Counted from the stretch's first letter, positions 10,801 through 20,234 are shown. The stretch is 64,000 nucleotides of DNA from Spirometra erinaceieuropaei (GCA_902702965.1 CACRXP010000186.1:910528-974527); one strand, 5' to 3'. Program-made: numbers and translations. Notes: a model not told the origin generated them from the sequence alone.

Positions 10801-11825
10801 GTAATTTATTTTCCAAACCGGTGCCGGTCCCACGAACAGGCCAGCCAGCCTAATTCCTAACCGGTCTATGCTAATAGCCGCCCAGCCGTCCATCAGCTAC
10901 AGGCGCATCTGTTGGCTTACAACTGCGCCAAAACAGGCTCTGTCTTCCGGCCTTCTTATCGTCTCGGAACCTTCGCGTCATCGATTCTGTGTCTGCCCTG
11001 TGCTCGTGAACCGTGTGTCCACACAACTAGAACGGGGGTCACACTGGCCCACGGCACACATTTCTCGGGCAGCGCAGAGTTCGCAACGCCTTCTCCACTG
11101 TGGTAAAACTGATGCGTTCGAACTTCCTACGAACATCCTGAAAGGCTGCCAAGTGACGGAGTAACCCGGTCCCTCTGAGGACTGCGAGTCGGGCTTCAAT
11201 CGCCCTTATGGCACACGCATGTAGTTGAGACCAGGTCGTGTGTGGCACGCGTAGACGGACTGTTCAACCCTGTCAGTCAGTGCGCCCGAGCTCACCTCCC
11301 GTCATCCTGACTCTGCTTTGCCATCGGAGTATGTTGGGTGCTGTAGGTATTGCACAGATCAGTCGCACCACAAAACCAAATCACGCGCAAGTCGCAGGTT
11401 CTGTGCCTGGTCCGTTAGGGCGCATGGTGGAGGTCGTCGGCCCTACTAAACCCTCCGTCTTTCTCCTTCCACAGGGCTCATCGGACGGACCGCGAAAATG
11501 GTCCAGGCTTCGACGCCATCGTCGACGCCGACTGCCTTCTACGGCAGAAAGAGGAGGAGGTGAGCCGTCTTTTATGCCTTTTGTGTTACGCAAAGTCGCC
11601 TTCCACCTAACCCCTGTTGTCACTGCCGGCTTTGTTTAGCTTCAGAGGCTGCAACACTCCGGCGCCAAGACGATGGACCTGACTGCACGCGCCAAACACA
11701 CCGACGCGTCTTCCCTACACAGCAACGGCGGCGGGCAGAACCCACAGTCGACTGTCTCATCCACTCGCTCCGCTATGACCGGACCGGGAACTCTGCCTCC
11801 GAAGGCCACCGCAACCGGTTTATGA
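4602..11825 (+). CDS. Septin, SEPT2/SEPT5-type, 3' half of gene (five exons)
   Basis: Septins are GTP-binding proteins that assemble into filaments at the cell cortex, cytokinetic ring and membranes. Five exons (4602-4821, 7037-7188, 9825-9941, 11475-11559, 11640-11825) join in frame at GT-AG sites and give about 253 residues. They read from the middle of the GTPase domain to the stop codon. Seen in order: VDVEFMRHL, the G4 motif AKAD in [33 protein letters not shown], the septin unique element region [33 protein letters not shown], a short acidic and coiled-coil-like segment ([13 protein letters not shown]) and a Ser/Thr/Gly-rich tail. The order and wording match the SEPT1/2/4/5 group. The P-loop and switch exons are not in the window, so the gene is partial at its 5' end. 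Introns of about 2.2, 2.6, 1.5 and 0.08 kb hold SINEs and a MITE. Confidence 0.93.
4822..5096 (+). repeat. Long TCC/TTC pyrimidine microsatellite
   Basis: Nearly pure C/T sequence on the + strand with runs of TCC, CTT and TTC and one TTATTATTATTG interruption, starting right at the splice donor of the septin exon. The Leu/Ser/Pro and Phe-rich open frames over it are artefacts. Such purine/pyrimidine mirror tracts can form triplex DNA. Confidence 0.95.
5097..5744. other. Septin intron, no recognised element
   Basis: Unassigned intron sequence. A short GCCGCCGCCGGCG tract lies near 5374-5390 and a poly-C run near 5509-5519. The overlapping short frames on both strands have no support as genes. 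Confidence 0.5.
5745..6015 (+). repeat. SINE-B copy in septin intron
   Basis: It has the 5' part GGATTCCAGACGTTGCAG and ACCCAAGTGTGATTAAA, then the tRNA-like head with CTCGTAGGTCAGATGG and the perfect B box GGGTTCGAATCCCACC, then the tail GCGCCGAGTTTTTCACAG and GGGTCAATATGAA. The A box is slightly altered against the 58.5 kb copies. Confidence 0.8.
6205..6400 (+). repeat. tRNA-like SINE, old SINE-A relative
   Basis: The head reads CTCCTGGCCCAATGGTAGAG with the B box GGGTTCGAATCCC. The body that follows (CTGACTGACTACGAC, TATCCCAGTCCCC, CTGTCG and a TATATATG end) aligns in order with SINE-A. On its own the head could be taken for a tRNA gene, but the D and anticodon stems are poor and the downstream body points to a diverged SINE. 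Confidence 0.6.
6401..7036. other. Septin intron, no recognised element
   Basis: A weak tRNA-like stretch (TTTAGTGGTTAATAG then GGTATCGATTC) lies at about 6401-6460 and may be another SINE remnant. Otherwise unassigned. Pyrimidine-rich sequence precedes the exon at 7037. Confidence 0.4.
7037..7188 (+). CDS. Septin exon 2 of 5 visible
   Basis: The acceptor is CCCTCGCGCAG before 7037 and the donor is GTGAGT at 7189, leaving phase 2. It encodes [13 protein letters not shown], then [16 protein letters not shown], the core of the septin unique element, and [11 protein letters not shown]. If the donor were ignored the frame would stop at once (AAG TGA), which supports the splice. Confidence 0.95.
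7189..7824. other. Septin intron with a partial SINE-C on the minus strand
   Basis: From about 7625 to 7800 the sequence (ACCAGGTCGTGTGTAGCACG, then GCCATCGGAGCA) matches 11165-11335 and is the reverse of the SINE-C part seen at 43590-43800. The remainder is unassigned. Open frames on the minus strand here belong to the repeat. Confidence 0.5.
7825..8773. mobile_element. MITE-1, complete, in septin intron
   Basis: The 949-base element is bounded by TA on both sides and begins CAGTAGGTGGACTAACTC, ending with the inverse. The two halves are inverted copies of each other over about 450 bases each, with unpaired sequence only near the middle. No transposase is encoded. The TA target site and CAGT ends are those of Tc1/mariner transposons. 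Confidence 0.88.
8774..9340. other. Septin intron, no recognised element
   Basis: Unassigned intron sequence between a MITE-1 and a SINE-A. The 68-residue frame at 8941-9147 matches nothing I know. Confidence 0.4.
9341..9656 (+). repeat. SINE-A, full length, in septin intron
   Basis: It runs from TATTCCCGATCGAAACCGAC through the tRNA-like head (CGTGGCCGTGGTTAGAGG, then GGTCGCGGGATCGAGCC) to the body GGCCATTCCAGTCTTCC and the 3' part GAACGAGTGAGTTCC. It ends at GGGAGCGCCCC. A GA microsatellite is at about 9580-9596. It lies about 170 bases before the septin exon at 9825. Confidence 0.82.
9825..9941 (+). CDS. Septin exon 3 of 5 visible
   Basis: The acceptor is TCTCTGTTCCAG before 9825 and the donor is GTACGT at 9942, phase 2 on both sides. 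It encodes [20 protein letters not shown] and then [13 protein letters not shown], the end of the septin GTPase domain. Its first base completes the Lys codon left open by the previous exon. Confidence 0.95.
9942..11474. other. Septin intron with one minus-strand SINE-C part
   Basis: Most of this intron is unassigned. The part at about 11165-11335 is the reverse of the SINE-C segment at 43590-43800 (landmark CACACACGACCTGGT on the minus strand). The short frames at 10027-11250 overlap on both strands and are not supported as genes. Confidence 0.5.
11475..11559 (+). CDS. Septin exon 4 of 5 visible
   Basis: The acceptor is CTCCTTCCACAG before 11475 and the donor is GTGAGC at 11560, phase 0. 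It encodes [17 protein letters not shown] and [11 protein letters not shown], the linker into the C-terminal helix. The position matches the acidic DAETEKLIRMKDEE-like stretch of the SEPT5 group. Confidence 0.9.
11640..11825 (+). CDS. Septin last exon and stop codon
   Basis: The acceptor is GGCTTTGTTTAG before 11640. It encodes [19 protein letters not shown] and a Ser/Thr/Gly-rich tail ending in [15 protein letters not shown], with TGA at 11823-11825. The intron before it is only 80 bases. The coiled coil is very short for a septin of this group, so assembly contacts through the C-terminus may be weak. Confidence 0.9.
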   Translation, partial: LQRLQHSGAKTMDLTARAKHTDASSLHSNGGGQNPQSTVSSTRSAMTGPGTLPPKATATGL

Positions 11826-12165
11826 GCACCCCCGGGACATCTCATACTGCCCCCTCCCCTTCCCCTTCAAATTTCGAATTGCATTGTTGCCACCGCCCGC
11901 TTATATATGGTATCTGAGTCTCACATTTTATCTTCAACTTTTTTGATCCTTCTCAGTCAACAATATCTTGCCGAGTGGGTCAGGTCCCCTTCTCTCTTAA
12001 ACGATGCTCCCTTTGAACACTGCTCCCTTTTTGTTTATGTTTACACACATTTGTGCGCTTCCCTTGTCCCCTCAGCTCTTCAGTTTTCACTTGACAATCA
12101 TAGAACCTGCGAGTGAAGTCCTGCGACTGCCAAATGTTTACCATCAGTTCTCATCTGCTGCTGTC
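11826..12165 (+). other. Probable septin 3' UTR, no clear poly(A) signal
   Basis: Pyrimidine-rich sequence after the septin stop with no AATAAA before the gap at 12166. The signal may be in the gap or may be a variant. Confidence 0.35.
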
Positions 12166-12211
12166 NNNNNNNNNNNNNNNNNNNNNNNNNNNNNNNNNNN
12201 NNNNNNNNNNN
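12166..12211. other. Assembly gap (46 N)
   Basis: A run of N. Any open frame that crosses it is meaningless. Confidence 1.
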
Positions 12212-12467
12212 CTGGCTTAGATTTCGCGAAGTCTGCAGCTGGCGATTTCATAGTGTAAGGGCATTGAGAAACTATTCGTCTGAGAGCGTGGGCGTGCGTG
12301 GCCAGTTATCTATCACAAAGGTGGCAGCTGGTTCGGCAACAGTGGAACATGTGCCACATAGAACTAAGGAGCCTAAGTCAATATTTTAGGAACTAGCAGA
12401 TAAAATCCATAGTAGAAAAGTCAACTGGCAAACACGTTCGCGGCAGTTCACAATGAGATCACCAAAT

Positions 12468-12762
12468 GGTAGAGGAGCGCTCACCGATCGTTCTTACGGA
12501 AATCGCTCGTCCTGTTGTGCTTTACGGGCTCTTTCTCGAGCCCAACCAGCAGCCGCACAGCGGCGCATGATATAGGCAGAGTAGCATTATCGACAAAGAC
12601 AAGGGAGACTGGAATGGTCATTTCTGGCTTATTAGCCGTCGTCAGCCGGTCATACCCAACCCCGAGGTGTGGAACACCCGATGCACGATCCCGCCCAATC
12701 ACTCTAACCACTGAGCCAGGGACTCGTTGTCCTGTCGGTTTCGATTGGGAATATACAATGGA
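12468..12762 (-). repeat. SINE-A, near full length with head deletion
   Basis: It starts with GAGCGCTCACCGATCGTTC and runs to TGTCGGTTTCGATTGGGAAT, the standard SINE-A in reverse. The tRNA-like head has lost a piece: the anticodon region is replaced by CCAATCACTCTAACC. Confidence 0.78.
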
Positions 12763-12862
12763 ATCGTTCTTACAGAACTCACTCGTCGCGTTGTGAATTA
12801 CGGGCTCTCTCGAGCCCAACTAACAGCCGCGCAGTGGCGCATGATATAGACAGGATGATTCC
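12763..12862 (-). repeat. SINE-A tail fragment, directly behind the previous copy
   Basis: It repeats the element's 3' part only (ATCGTTCTTACAGAACTCAC to GGCGCATGATATAGACAGG). The same arrangement, a full copy followed by a tail fragment, occurs at 36961-37322. Confidence 0.7.
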
Positions 12863-13159
12863 TGGAGAACGAGTATGCGAGCAGTGGATAGGGGGGAGTT
12901 AGCCTTTCCACGTCCGAGGTATCTCCTGTCGGTCGACTGCATGTCAGTTATCGAGGGGGCGGTGGGGTGAAGCTTCGAGTCTCTGACGGGTGCGTCATAA
13001 AATGACAGATCACCAGAGTTGTCTTTTTCGCCAAAGTGTCCCACCTTGTCGGCCCCAACCTCAGGACGCCTCGCCAAAAATTGTAATTTCCGGATGCAGA
13101 ATGTTTCAGGGTTTACATAGTGGCCCGTTAAGTCACAAATTTGCGGAAGATTTTGGCGT

Positions 13160-13745
13160 GGTTTGGTCCTGCAGCTTCACCTGGGTGATACCAAATGGTT
13201 AGCTTTCTAAAAAAAAGTTTTAGCAGATGGGGGTACGTTGACTTTAAAAATATCACTCAATTGCGTCTTCCTTGCCATTTTAATTCAGCGAGTGACTGTG
13301 TCACGGGGCGAGGAGTGCTCATGCGGCAGCCTCGGTTACCGCAGGTATCAGTTCAAATGCGCCTCCCTGCGCGTGCTTCAAGCCCTGCCTGCGCCCTCTT
13401 TCTTATCTTAATCCAGCAAGTGGTCAAGTAGACTTGCCAGTGAGATTGTTCGGACGGGTAGGAACTCCGTCGGTTTCACTACAGTGGTAATGCAGTGCGA
13501 ATTGACACGCGGTTCCCTCCGTGGCCTTCCAATTGTGATTGTGCCCCAAGTATCCGCCTAATTCAGCGAATTACTGCGTCGGGGGGAGAGTACGTACAGG
13601 CCACCTTCGATCGTTCTCCTGCGCGTGATTCGAGCTCTCCTGGCGCTATCTCTCCATTCCTACTCCAGCGAGTGGCTAAGTTATTTTAGTAAGTTAACAA
13701 TATGGTATCATTCAAGTGGGGCAGCAGAACCAAACGTCGCTGAAA
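13160..13745 (+). repeat. Repeat D, copy at 13 kb
   Basis: This block matches 41090-41640 with the same order of landmarks: GGTTAGCTTTCTAAAA, ACGGGGCGAGGAGTGCTCAT, GTTCGGACGGGTAGGAACTC, GTGGCCTTCC and CCAGCGAGTGGCTAAGTTA. Inside it the phrase CAGCGAGTG(A/G)CT and the stretch after it recur, so the block is built from diverged tandem units of roughly 120-180 bases. Its class is unknown. Confidence 0.7.
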
Positions 13746-13805
13746 TTTTTTCGGTTAAAATGAATCGTCCCGCTGGTCTCGTTTTTTGTCCGATTTGCTG
13801 TTAAG

Positions 13806-13828
13806 CCGGCAGCAGCAGCAGCAGCAGT
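13806..13828 (+). repeat. CAG microsatellite
   Basis: Six CAG/GCAG units in GGCAGCAGCAGCAGCAGCAG. Not in a recognisable coding frame. Confidence 0.85.
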
Positions 13829-13917
13829 TTGTCGTGCTATCATGTCCGCACTTTGTTAAGAATTTGGATTTCCGCAGTACTGCTATATATGGCTTCTCTT
13901 ACAATTCAGAAAACATT

Positions 13918-14110
13918 AATTGAAATTCTGATGTGCTATCTCGGTTAGAAAGGAGTTCTCAGGAGGAGTGGTAATATTGATCAACATGGAGCAGAATCGC
14001 AAGATATTTCAGTCACGTCTAAATGCCGGCTTTTGAATGCGCGCGCCTTTCCAGTCGCCTGCGAAGAATCACATCTGCCGAAAAAGGACTATTTCGGTCA
14101 CAAAAGGATT
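13918..14110. mobile_element. MITE-2-like fragment
   Basis: The stretch with GGTAATATTGATCAACATG, AAGATATTTCAGTCACG and GCCGGCTTTTGAATG follows the MITE-2 left arm. Both ends are lost. Confidence 0.5.
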
Positions 14111-14231
14111 ATAATTATTAAATTTTAAAGACTGGACAATGCCTGTCCAAGTATTGTTGCCTATTTCCGTTTAATAAAGTATCTAATGAAGTCTACAACA
14201 TATGCATTTAAACATTTTACGAGGCATAGGG

Positions 14232-15220
14232 TAAGAAGGCCAACTCATGAAATATCAAAAGATATTCCGAAATCTGTTTCCGTGTTGAAAAGATTAATTA
14301 AGTAGGGTTGTAAAAAAATCATCTTGCGGCGTAATTCTATAATAATTCAGTTACATCAGGACGTCAGTTTTCGAACAAACTTGTTGTTGGCTGCATCCAA
14401 AGACCATACTCCGCAAAAAATGACTACTTATGTAGCATGCATTTTTTCGTTGATTTTCGAAGCCTTTAAAGATTCAATTATATTTCATTTAAAACATGCA
14501 TAAAAATTTTCATTCTTTTACACACTCAGTAGAAAATTATGTCTTCTTTTTATTCTGAACTCGAAAGAAGTATATAATTTGGTTTTATAAAATTTTTCCA
14601 ATTCCCGAATAATTCTGAACTCAACCTGTCGTTACACTTGCATTCAGGGTTCCCAAACTACTGGCCGTATAATTTCCGCGTACGGAAAACCCTCTATTTA
14701 TCTACGGTATTAAAGGAGGGCCAGATAGGGTTCATAAAATGAAGCAGGGACTTGAGCTATATTGTGAAATTTACAAGCCACACTGGTAAATGCATAGACA
14801 TGACGTTTTATGAGCGACCATTTCACGGCATTAAAAAATCTCACATTTCTAACCTTTTTCAAAACCGAATTAAACCCTTCCTTCGAGTGTAAATTTAAAA
14901 TGAATACATAATTTTCTACTAAGCGAGCAAAAGAATGAATATTCTTATATTTGTTTTGCATGAAATATAATTGAATCTTTAAAGGCATCGAAAATCAACG
15001 AAAAAATGCGTGCTACTTACGTAGTCATTTTTTACGGAGTATGGTTTTTGGATGCAGCCAACAAGAAGTTTCTTCGGAAGCCGGCGTCCTGAGGTTACTG
15101 AATTATTATAGGAGTATTCTGCACGATGATCGGTTTGACAACTCTACTTAATTAATCTTTTCGAAACGGAAACGGACTTCAGAATTTCAGTTGACATTTC
15201 ATGAATTAGCCCACAGCCTG
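14232..15220. mobile_element. MITE-1, complete but with worn ends
   Basis: The left end reads AAGGCCAACTCATGAAAT and the right end reads CATTTCATGAATTAGCCCAC, then AGCCTGTA. The fold-back arms hold the shared internal motifs GACTACTTATGTAGCATGC (left) and its inverse (right). The CAGTAGG ends have diverged, so this copy looks older than those at 7.8 and 24.3 kb. Confidence 0.8.
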
Positions 15221-15359
15221 TACGTGGTACTGCAGAACTGACTTGTGTGACCCCCTAAAAAGGACAAGAGAGCAGGAACCGCCTGTTGTACGGGTGGCTT
15301 TGAGGCAACTTCTAGTGAAAATGGGGTTAAGTTAAGGATTAGGTTGAACCGCCATATAA

Positions 15360-15475
15360 GTCAGAATAAAGTTTAGGGTTAGGGTAGGGAGTGGTGTTAA
15401 CTGCAGGGCCAAGGTTTAGAATCCAAATTAGAATAGCGGTTTAGTCTTATACTAGGGTTATTGGGGGGGGGTGTT
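15360..15475 (+). repeat. Degenerate telomere-like TTAGGG stretch
   Basis: GTTTAGGGTTAGGGTAGGG at about 15370 and GGGTTATTGGGGGGGG at about 15456 are scattered TTAGGG-like units. It is too short and impure to be a true internal telomere array. Confidence 0.4.
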
Positions 15476-15639
15476 AGTACGCATGAATATTTTGCCCTTT
15501 CTGGACACCTATTCCCATGTCCATAAGTCAGTACCATCTAGAGTTCCTTCGTGATAACATAAGGGAATCTTTGACTTTCTTTCAATGGAGAGTGTGCAGC
15601 ATGTGGTCTGGAAACCCTTAAACCAGGTGCAACGGTCTG

Positions 15640-16062
15640 TAGGATTCAACATTATTCAGAAATTGAAATACTTTCTCGAGACTGGAAGAAACTTCATCTT
15701 CCAGCAGGAAACTTGAAGAAGGCGTAATTTATCGCCAAATGAGCAGTAGAAAGGGCATTTGTATGCGTGATTTATACTAAATAAGTACAAGAAGTGATAT
15801 TTTTATTATGCTTTCTGCAAAACATTTGTAAAGTTGTAAGGATATCGAGAAACAACGGAAAATGTTCATATAACTTAAACATTCGTTTTTCGTCGGACGT
15901 CGTTTTTTCAAGCAGTCGGAATGAAATGCGTACAGAAGTCGGCATCCTGGCATGACTGAAACATCTTGGTATTATGCTGCATGATAATCAACATTACAAC
16001 CCTACTTAAGCAATCTTTTCTAACCAAAATCATATCTGAAAATTTTAGCCAATGGTTCATGA
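15640..16062. mobile_element. MITE right-half fragment
   Basis: The motifs GGCATCCTGGCATGACTGAA, ATTATGCTGCATGATAATCA and CATTACAACCCTACTTAAGC follow the right arm of the fold-back family. It ends at a degenerate terminus near 16062, where PLE-1 sequence begins. Confidence 0.55.
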
Positions 16063-16065
16063 GAT

Positions 16066-16830
16066 ATGCCACATAAAGACCCACTGCCACGGCTAGAAAC
16101 GTCTGGAGTCGTTTATCGGATCTGGTGCAGTTGCGGACAAAGCAACTACGTCGGAGAAACCGGAAGACAGCTCCGAAAGAGAATGGCCGAACACGCGGCA
16201 GCGGTGCGCAGAAATGACGCCAGCTCTCAAGTTGCGGCTCATTCGACGAGATCCGGCCACACATTCAAATTCGATTAGGCCGAAATTCTGAAAGGAGGTG
16301 ACAACAGCGTGAGCCGGGAGCTACTGGAATCATGGTTTACTGGCCCCCAGTCCATCAACAAGTGCAACGATCTTCCCACTCCATACAGCGTGCTGAGACT
16401 TCGTCTAGGCGGAGTAATTGGCCACGCGGGGAGCGCAGAGGTGAACACTTTTCCCAACCCCGGGTTCGGTGCGTCAGATGGTCGAGCAATCATCACGCCA
16501 ACATCCAACGCACGTGATGAAATTGCAGCCATTATCGACTCGAATGTCGGCCATCAAGCAGTGATCACACCAAGTGCGACGATCCCGGATGAAGGAGGGA
16601 GCCGTGAATGTTCATAGGTATGCCGGTAGCATGGCTACTGCATCCTATAAATACCGCAGCCCCTTGTGCAGCAACCACCCGTTTCTGCTTTTTTGTCTCT
16701 GATGATGGATTCGAGTAGGAATCCGAAACTTCAGGCTAATAAAGCTCTTGTCCCGGCGATCGTGTCTCCTTCTTCAAGACTACTTCCTGGGACTCGTCTC
16801 TTCGCTTCTATTGGCATATGCCACATTGTA
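16066..16830 (+). pseudogene. PLE-1 endonuclease relic plus tail
   Basis: Penelope-like elements encode a reverse transcriptase followed by a GIY-YIG endonuclease. Here only the C-terminal part survives. VVYRIWCSCGQSNYVGETGR shows the Cys-x-Cys and the Y-V-G form of the GIY-YIG core, with the Arg and the Glu-His of RMAEH and the SRELLESWFTGPQSINKCND block after it. One in-frame TAG at 16276-16278 breaks the frame, which otherwise runs to 16617. The reverse transcriptase is missing. The 3' tail (16618-16830) has a TATAAATA box at 16646 and a hammerhead motif. Confidence 0.85.
16692..16740 (+). ncRNA. Hammerhead motif, altered cleavage site
   Basis: CTGATGA is at 16699-16705, helix II is GGATTC with GAATCC, and GAAAC is at 16725-16729. 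The usual ACGTC reads ACTTC, so the ACGT palindrome that forms helix III in the other copies is lost. Probably inactive. Confidence 0.6.
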
Positions 16831-17524
16831 GGAATTTTTTTCAGTTATAAGGGGTAATGCAGCTGTCGCTCTTTAACACCATCGTTCACGTCTTCGCCAT
16901 CCCGTTCGTTTATCGCCCAGGCTGCCGCCAAACCATCAGCAACTGGTATCTTCTGCTTGTTAGATTACAACTCAGCGTTAACGACCGCCCTGAGCAAAAT
17001 TCTTGAATAAAATATTGACGACTGAACGCGTGACCTCGCGTGGCCAATGATCAATCCTGGCGGTGACATGTGACCCAACAACCTGATTGGATGAGTCAGT
17101 ATAGACAAAATCCAGTGGCCGACTGCATTTCAATTGCCGAGGCGGCAAAGGGAAGGCGTGAACTTCTGGCAAGTGCTTCATTAAACGGCAGACCATCAGC
17201 TCTGTCTTTCTCGCCAGAGAGCCCCCACACCTGTCGCCTGTATCTTCCAGATGCCAATCAGTTGGTGTCAAAACAAAAAAATTTACTCTTACTACTAATT
17301 ATGTGCAACGCAGCGATTTGAACCAGACAACACCAAACGGAAGTTATACCAAAGATTGTCCAAACTAGTCTTGCAAGTAAAGCAGTCTAACAGCACGAGG
17401 TGTCGAATCACAGCCGCGCGCACATAAACCAGAGTTGCGAAGAGGTCTGCGGTTATCTAAAGTGGCAGATTTTGAATAATTCATATTGACCCAACTGTGG
17501 AAACATCTGCAAAGACACCCATGA
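16831..17524. other. No recognisable gene
   Basis: Unassigned. A short reverse SINE-B tail (TTTGAATAATTCATATTGAC and CCCAACTGTGGAAAC) lies at about 17470-17506. Confidence 0.4.
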
Positions 17525-17805
17525 ATTACGCGAGCCTGGTAGTCATCTGGTGGGCTCTAGGTGAATTACTCAGGAGCTCCTGCTTGGGCAATCAACTTAC
17601 TGTATCAGATTTGGTGGATTCCAGACGTTGCAATAGGTTGGGCGGGTAACTTGACCCAAATGTTATTAAAACTCGCGTCGTCCGGCGGGGCTTTGTAGCT
17701 CAAGTGGTTAGAGTGTTGGCTGTGCGAAAGCCTTCCCCTTACTGCGTGGGTTCGTATCCCACCGGGTCGCCGAGTTTTTCACTGTTGGGTGAATATGAAA
17801 ATATG
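17525..17805 (+). repeat. SINE-B, near full length
   Basis: GGATTCCAGACGTTGCAATA is followed by the head TTTGTAGCTCAAGTGGTTAG (A box) and GGGTTCGTATCCC (B box with one change), then GCCGAGTTTTTCACTG. It includes the longer upstream part that starts near CCTGGTAGTCATCTGGTGG. Confidence 0.82.
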
Positions 17806-18509
17806 ATTTGACTAAAACACTGCGAAAGATGTTGCAGTAAGTCAAATAAAATTTCAATAGACATAGGTTAGCGCGCAGTCTACGCGCGGAAATGCAGCTT
17901 TCACTCCCAATTTAAACTCCTTGTTTCTTGTAAAACGGCAGCATAAGCATATTGTGGCGGATTTGTTCTAGGGGTTCCATGGCGCAACGGGTAGCCCGGT
18001 GACATGTGCACCAGAGTACCGCAGCTCGTGGCCTTCGCAGTGCCAGAATAAAGCGTATAACTAGCATTTTTAATGGGTGAAGAAGAGACGGCTTACTGTG
18101 AGAGTCAGGCCACTCAAGAACAGTTCTCCGGGCACAGGATTACGGCACAGGCGGTGTTTAAGACCAGAAAGCCAGCAACAGTGCGGCCATCACAGCGTCC
18201 GAATTGGTGACTCGTCCATGCAAATCGCATCGAATGATGTGAGCCAACGTGTACGTTGGCAAGACGCGTCGCGTCACGGTTCAAACACACGCCTCACAGT
18301 ACCGACAGTTTTGTGGCCGATGATCGCGCAACAGCGTGCAACGCCAAACTAGGACTTGGAATCACTACCCTTCAAGATTGTGCCAGGGACAGCGAAAGGC
18401 GGTGTTTCTAGAAGATAATTGGCAGTCGTCAGCAATGGTCCGACTCTGAGATGACTTGTACCTGACGGGGCTTTATAATCAAACATAAATGTCTTCTCCT
18501 GTCCTGCGA
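17806..18509. other. No recognisable gene
   Basis: Unassigned. A tRNA-like start (GGGGTTCCATGGCGCAACGG, about 17975) has no matching B box, so no tRNA is called. Confidence 0.4.
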
Positions 18510-18920
18510 TCGAAAGTCGATGGACACTGGCAGAATACGACAGTTTGACCGTGTTTAACGACGACGTCCACCTTGTGCTCAACGGACTGGACGCGACGTC
18601 AGTGACCTGCGTGCGAATTAGTGAACAATGAGGCAGACTTGCGCAGCATCCACCACACTCCCCCCTCCTCCTCCTCCAACCAAATGACTCCGTTGGCAAG
18701 AGAAGGTGGGCGCGGACGCAGTGGCTTACAGAACTAAACAGCATGTCGACACTTGGCCCGCACTACATGTAGCAGGCCTTCACGAGGACGGCTCAAATCT
18801 CACATGGCAGAGAGTGTTATAGAGGTCAGGTTAAGGATCCTCTGCAGCCTGAATGTCCGTCCTGGGAAGAGGACCGGGTTATCCCGTCAGTTGGCAGCCT
18901 CCCAAGCCACGAGTCCAAGC
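18510..18920 (+). repeat. SINE-C copy
   Basis: It follows the order seen at 46.0 and 52.4 kb: GACAGTTTGACCGTG, GTGACCTGCGTGCGAATTAG, GGCAGACTTGCGCAGC, a CCACACTCCCCCCTCC stretch, a GGTCAGGTTAAGGA-like motif and a GTCCTGGGAAGAGG end. Its class is unproven. A tRNA-like head is suggested only by the 28.05 kb copy. Confidence 0.6.
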
Positions 18921-19295
18921 GCTTCGTGATTGATCCAGACTCATCAGATTTATTATAGCGAGGAATGCGCTGATCTGTCGTGTGGATGCATTTCCAAGTA
19001 TCAGACCCTTTCTCCCTTCGCTCTCTTATGCAGCAGTCGACTGTCCGAGCCCGTCACCAATCTGACTTTGAGATTGGACGCATTGGCTGACGCGACGTGA
19101 AGAGGTATCCTCCACCCCTCCTATGTGCGATAGTGGTTATGGCCTCTCGCGGACTCTGTGCTGCGTGACTGTCTTGTGCCGTGAACCAGGCTGACCCCTT
19201 TTGGACCGATCTGTCCGCAGCGTGGCCCGTTTTAGGGACATGTCCTTCCACTGCTGGCTCTGCAACCGAAAAAAAGTCACGAGTACGCATGCTTA

Positions 19296-20234
19296 TGCTA
19301 GGCGGGCTAACTCGTGAAAAGTCGACCGAAATTCCGAAATGCGTTTTCGTTTCGAAAAGATTTATTAAGAAGCGTTGTAAAACTAATCAGCCTGCAGTAA
19401 AATTCTATAATAATTCAGTTACCTCAGGATGCCGGCTTTCGAATGAACTCCTTCCCGGCTGCATGCAAAAACTATACTCTGCAAAAAGGACTACTTAAGT
19501 AGCAAGCCTTTTTCCCCATTGATTTTGATTGCCCTTAGAAATTCGATTATAAAAACATTAATTCTTTTGCTCATTCGGTAGAAGATTACGTCTTCTTCCA
19601 ATTTTATACTAGAATGAAGGGCATAATTCAGGTTTCAAGAACTTTTCCAATTCCCGAATAATTTTGAACCTTAACCTACTTCTACACTTACATTTAGGGT
19701 TTCCAAACTACAAACCGTACACTTTCCGCGTGCGGTAAACCATACATTTTTCTACGATATTAAGATAGACCATACGGCGTTCATAAAATGTAGCAGTGGA
19801 TTTGAGCCCTATCGTTAACTTTACAAGCTACATTGATGCATGCAGAGGCGTGACGTTTTATGAAAGGCTGTTGCACGGTATTAAAAAATCCCTGAATTAG
19901 AAACCTTTTCAAAACCAAATTGTACCCTTCCTTCGAGTAGAAATTCGGAGAAGACGTCACTTTCTACCGAAAGAGTGAATATTTTTATACATGTTTTTCA
20001 TGAAATATAATTAATTGTAAATGCACGCAAATTAAGTAGTCATTTTTTGCGGAGTATAGTTTTTGCACGCAGCCGAAAAGGAGTTCATTCGAAAGCCGGC
20101 ATCCTGTGGTTACTGACTTATTATAGAATTACGCTGCATGCGATTAGTTGTACAACCCTCCTTAATTAATCTTTTCGAAACCAAAACTCGTTTCTGAATT
20201 TCGGTTGACGTTTTATGAGTAAGCCCACCTACTG
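19296..20234. mobile_element. MITE-1, complete
   Basis: The left end GGCGGGCTAACTCGTGAAAA and the right end GTAAGCCCACCTACTG + TA are inverted copies. The inner motifs GACTACTTAAGTAGCAAGC and its partner near 20035, and the subterminal AAGCCGGCATCCTG, are those of the family. The last left bases (TGCTAGG) differ from CAGTAGG. Confidence 0.85.
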
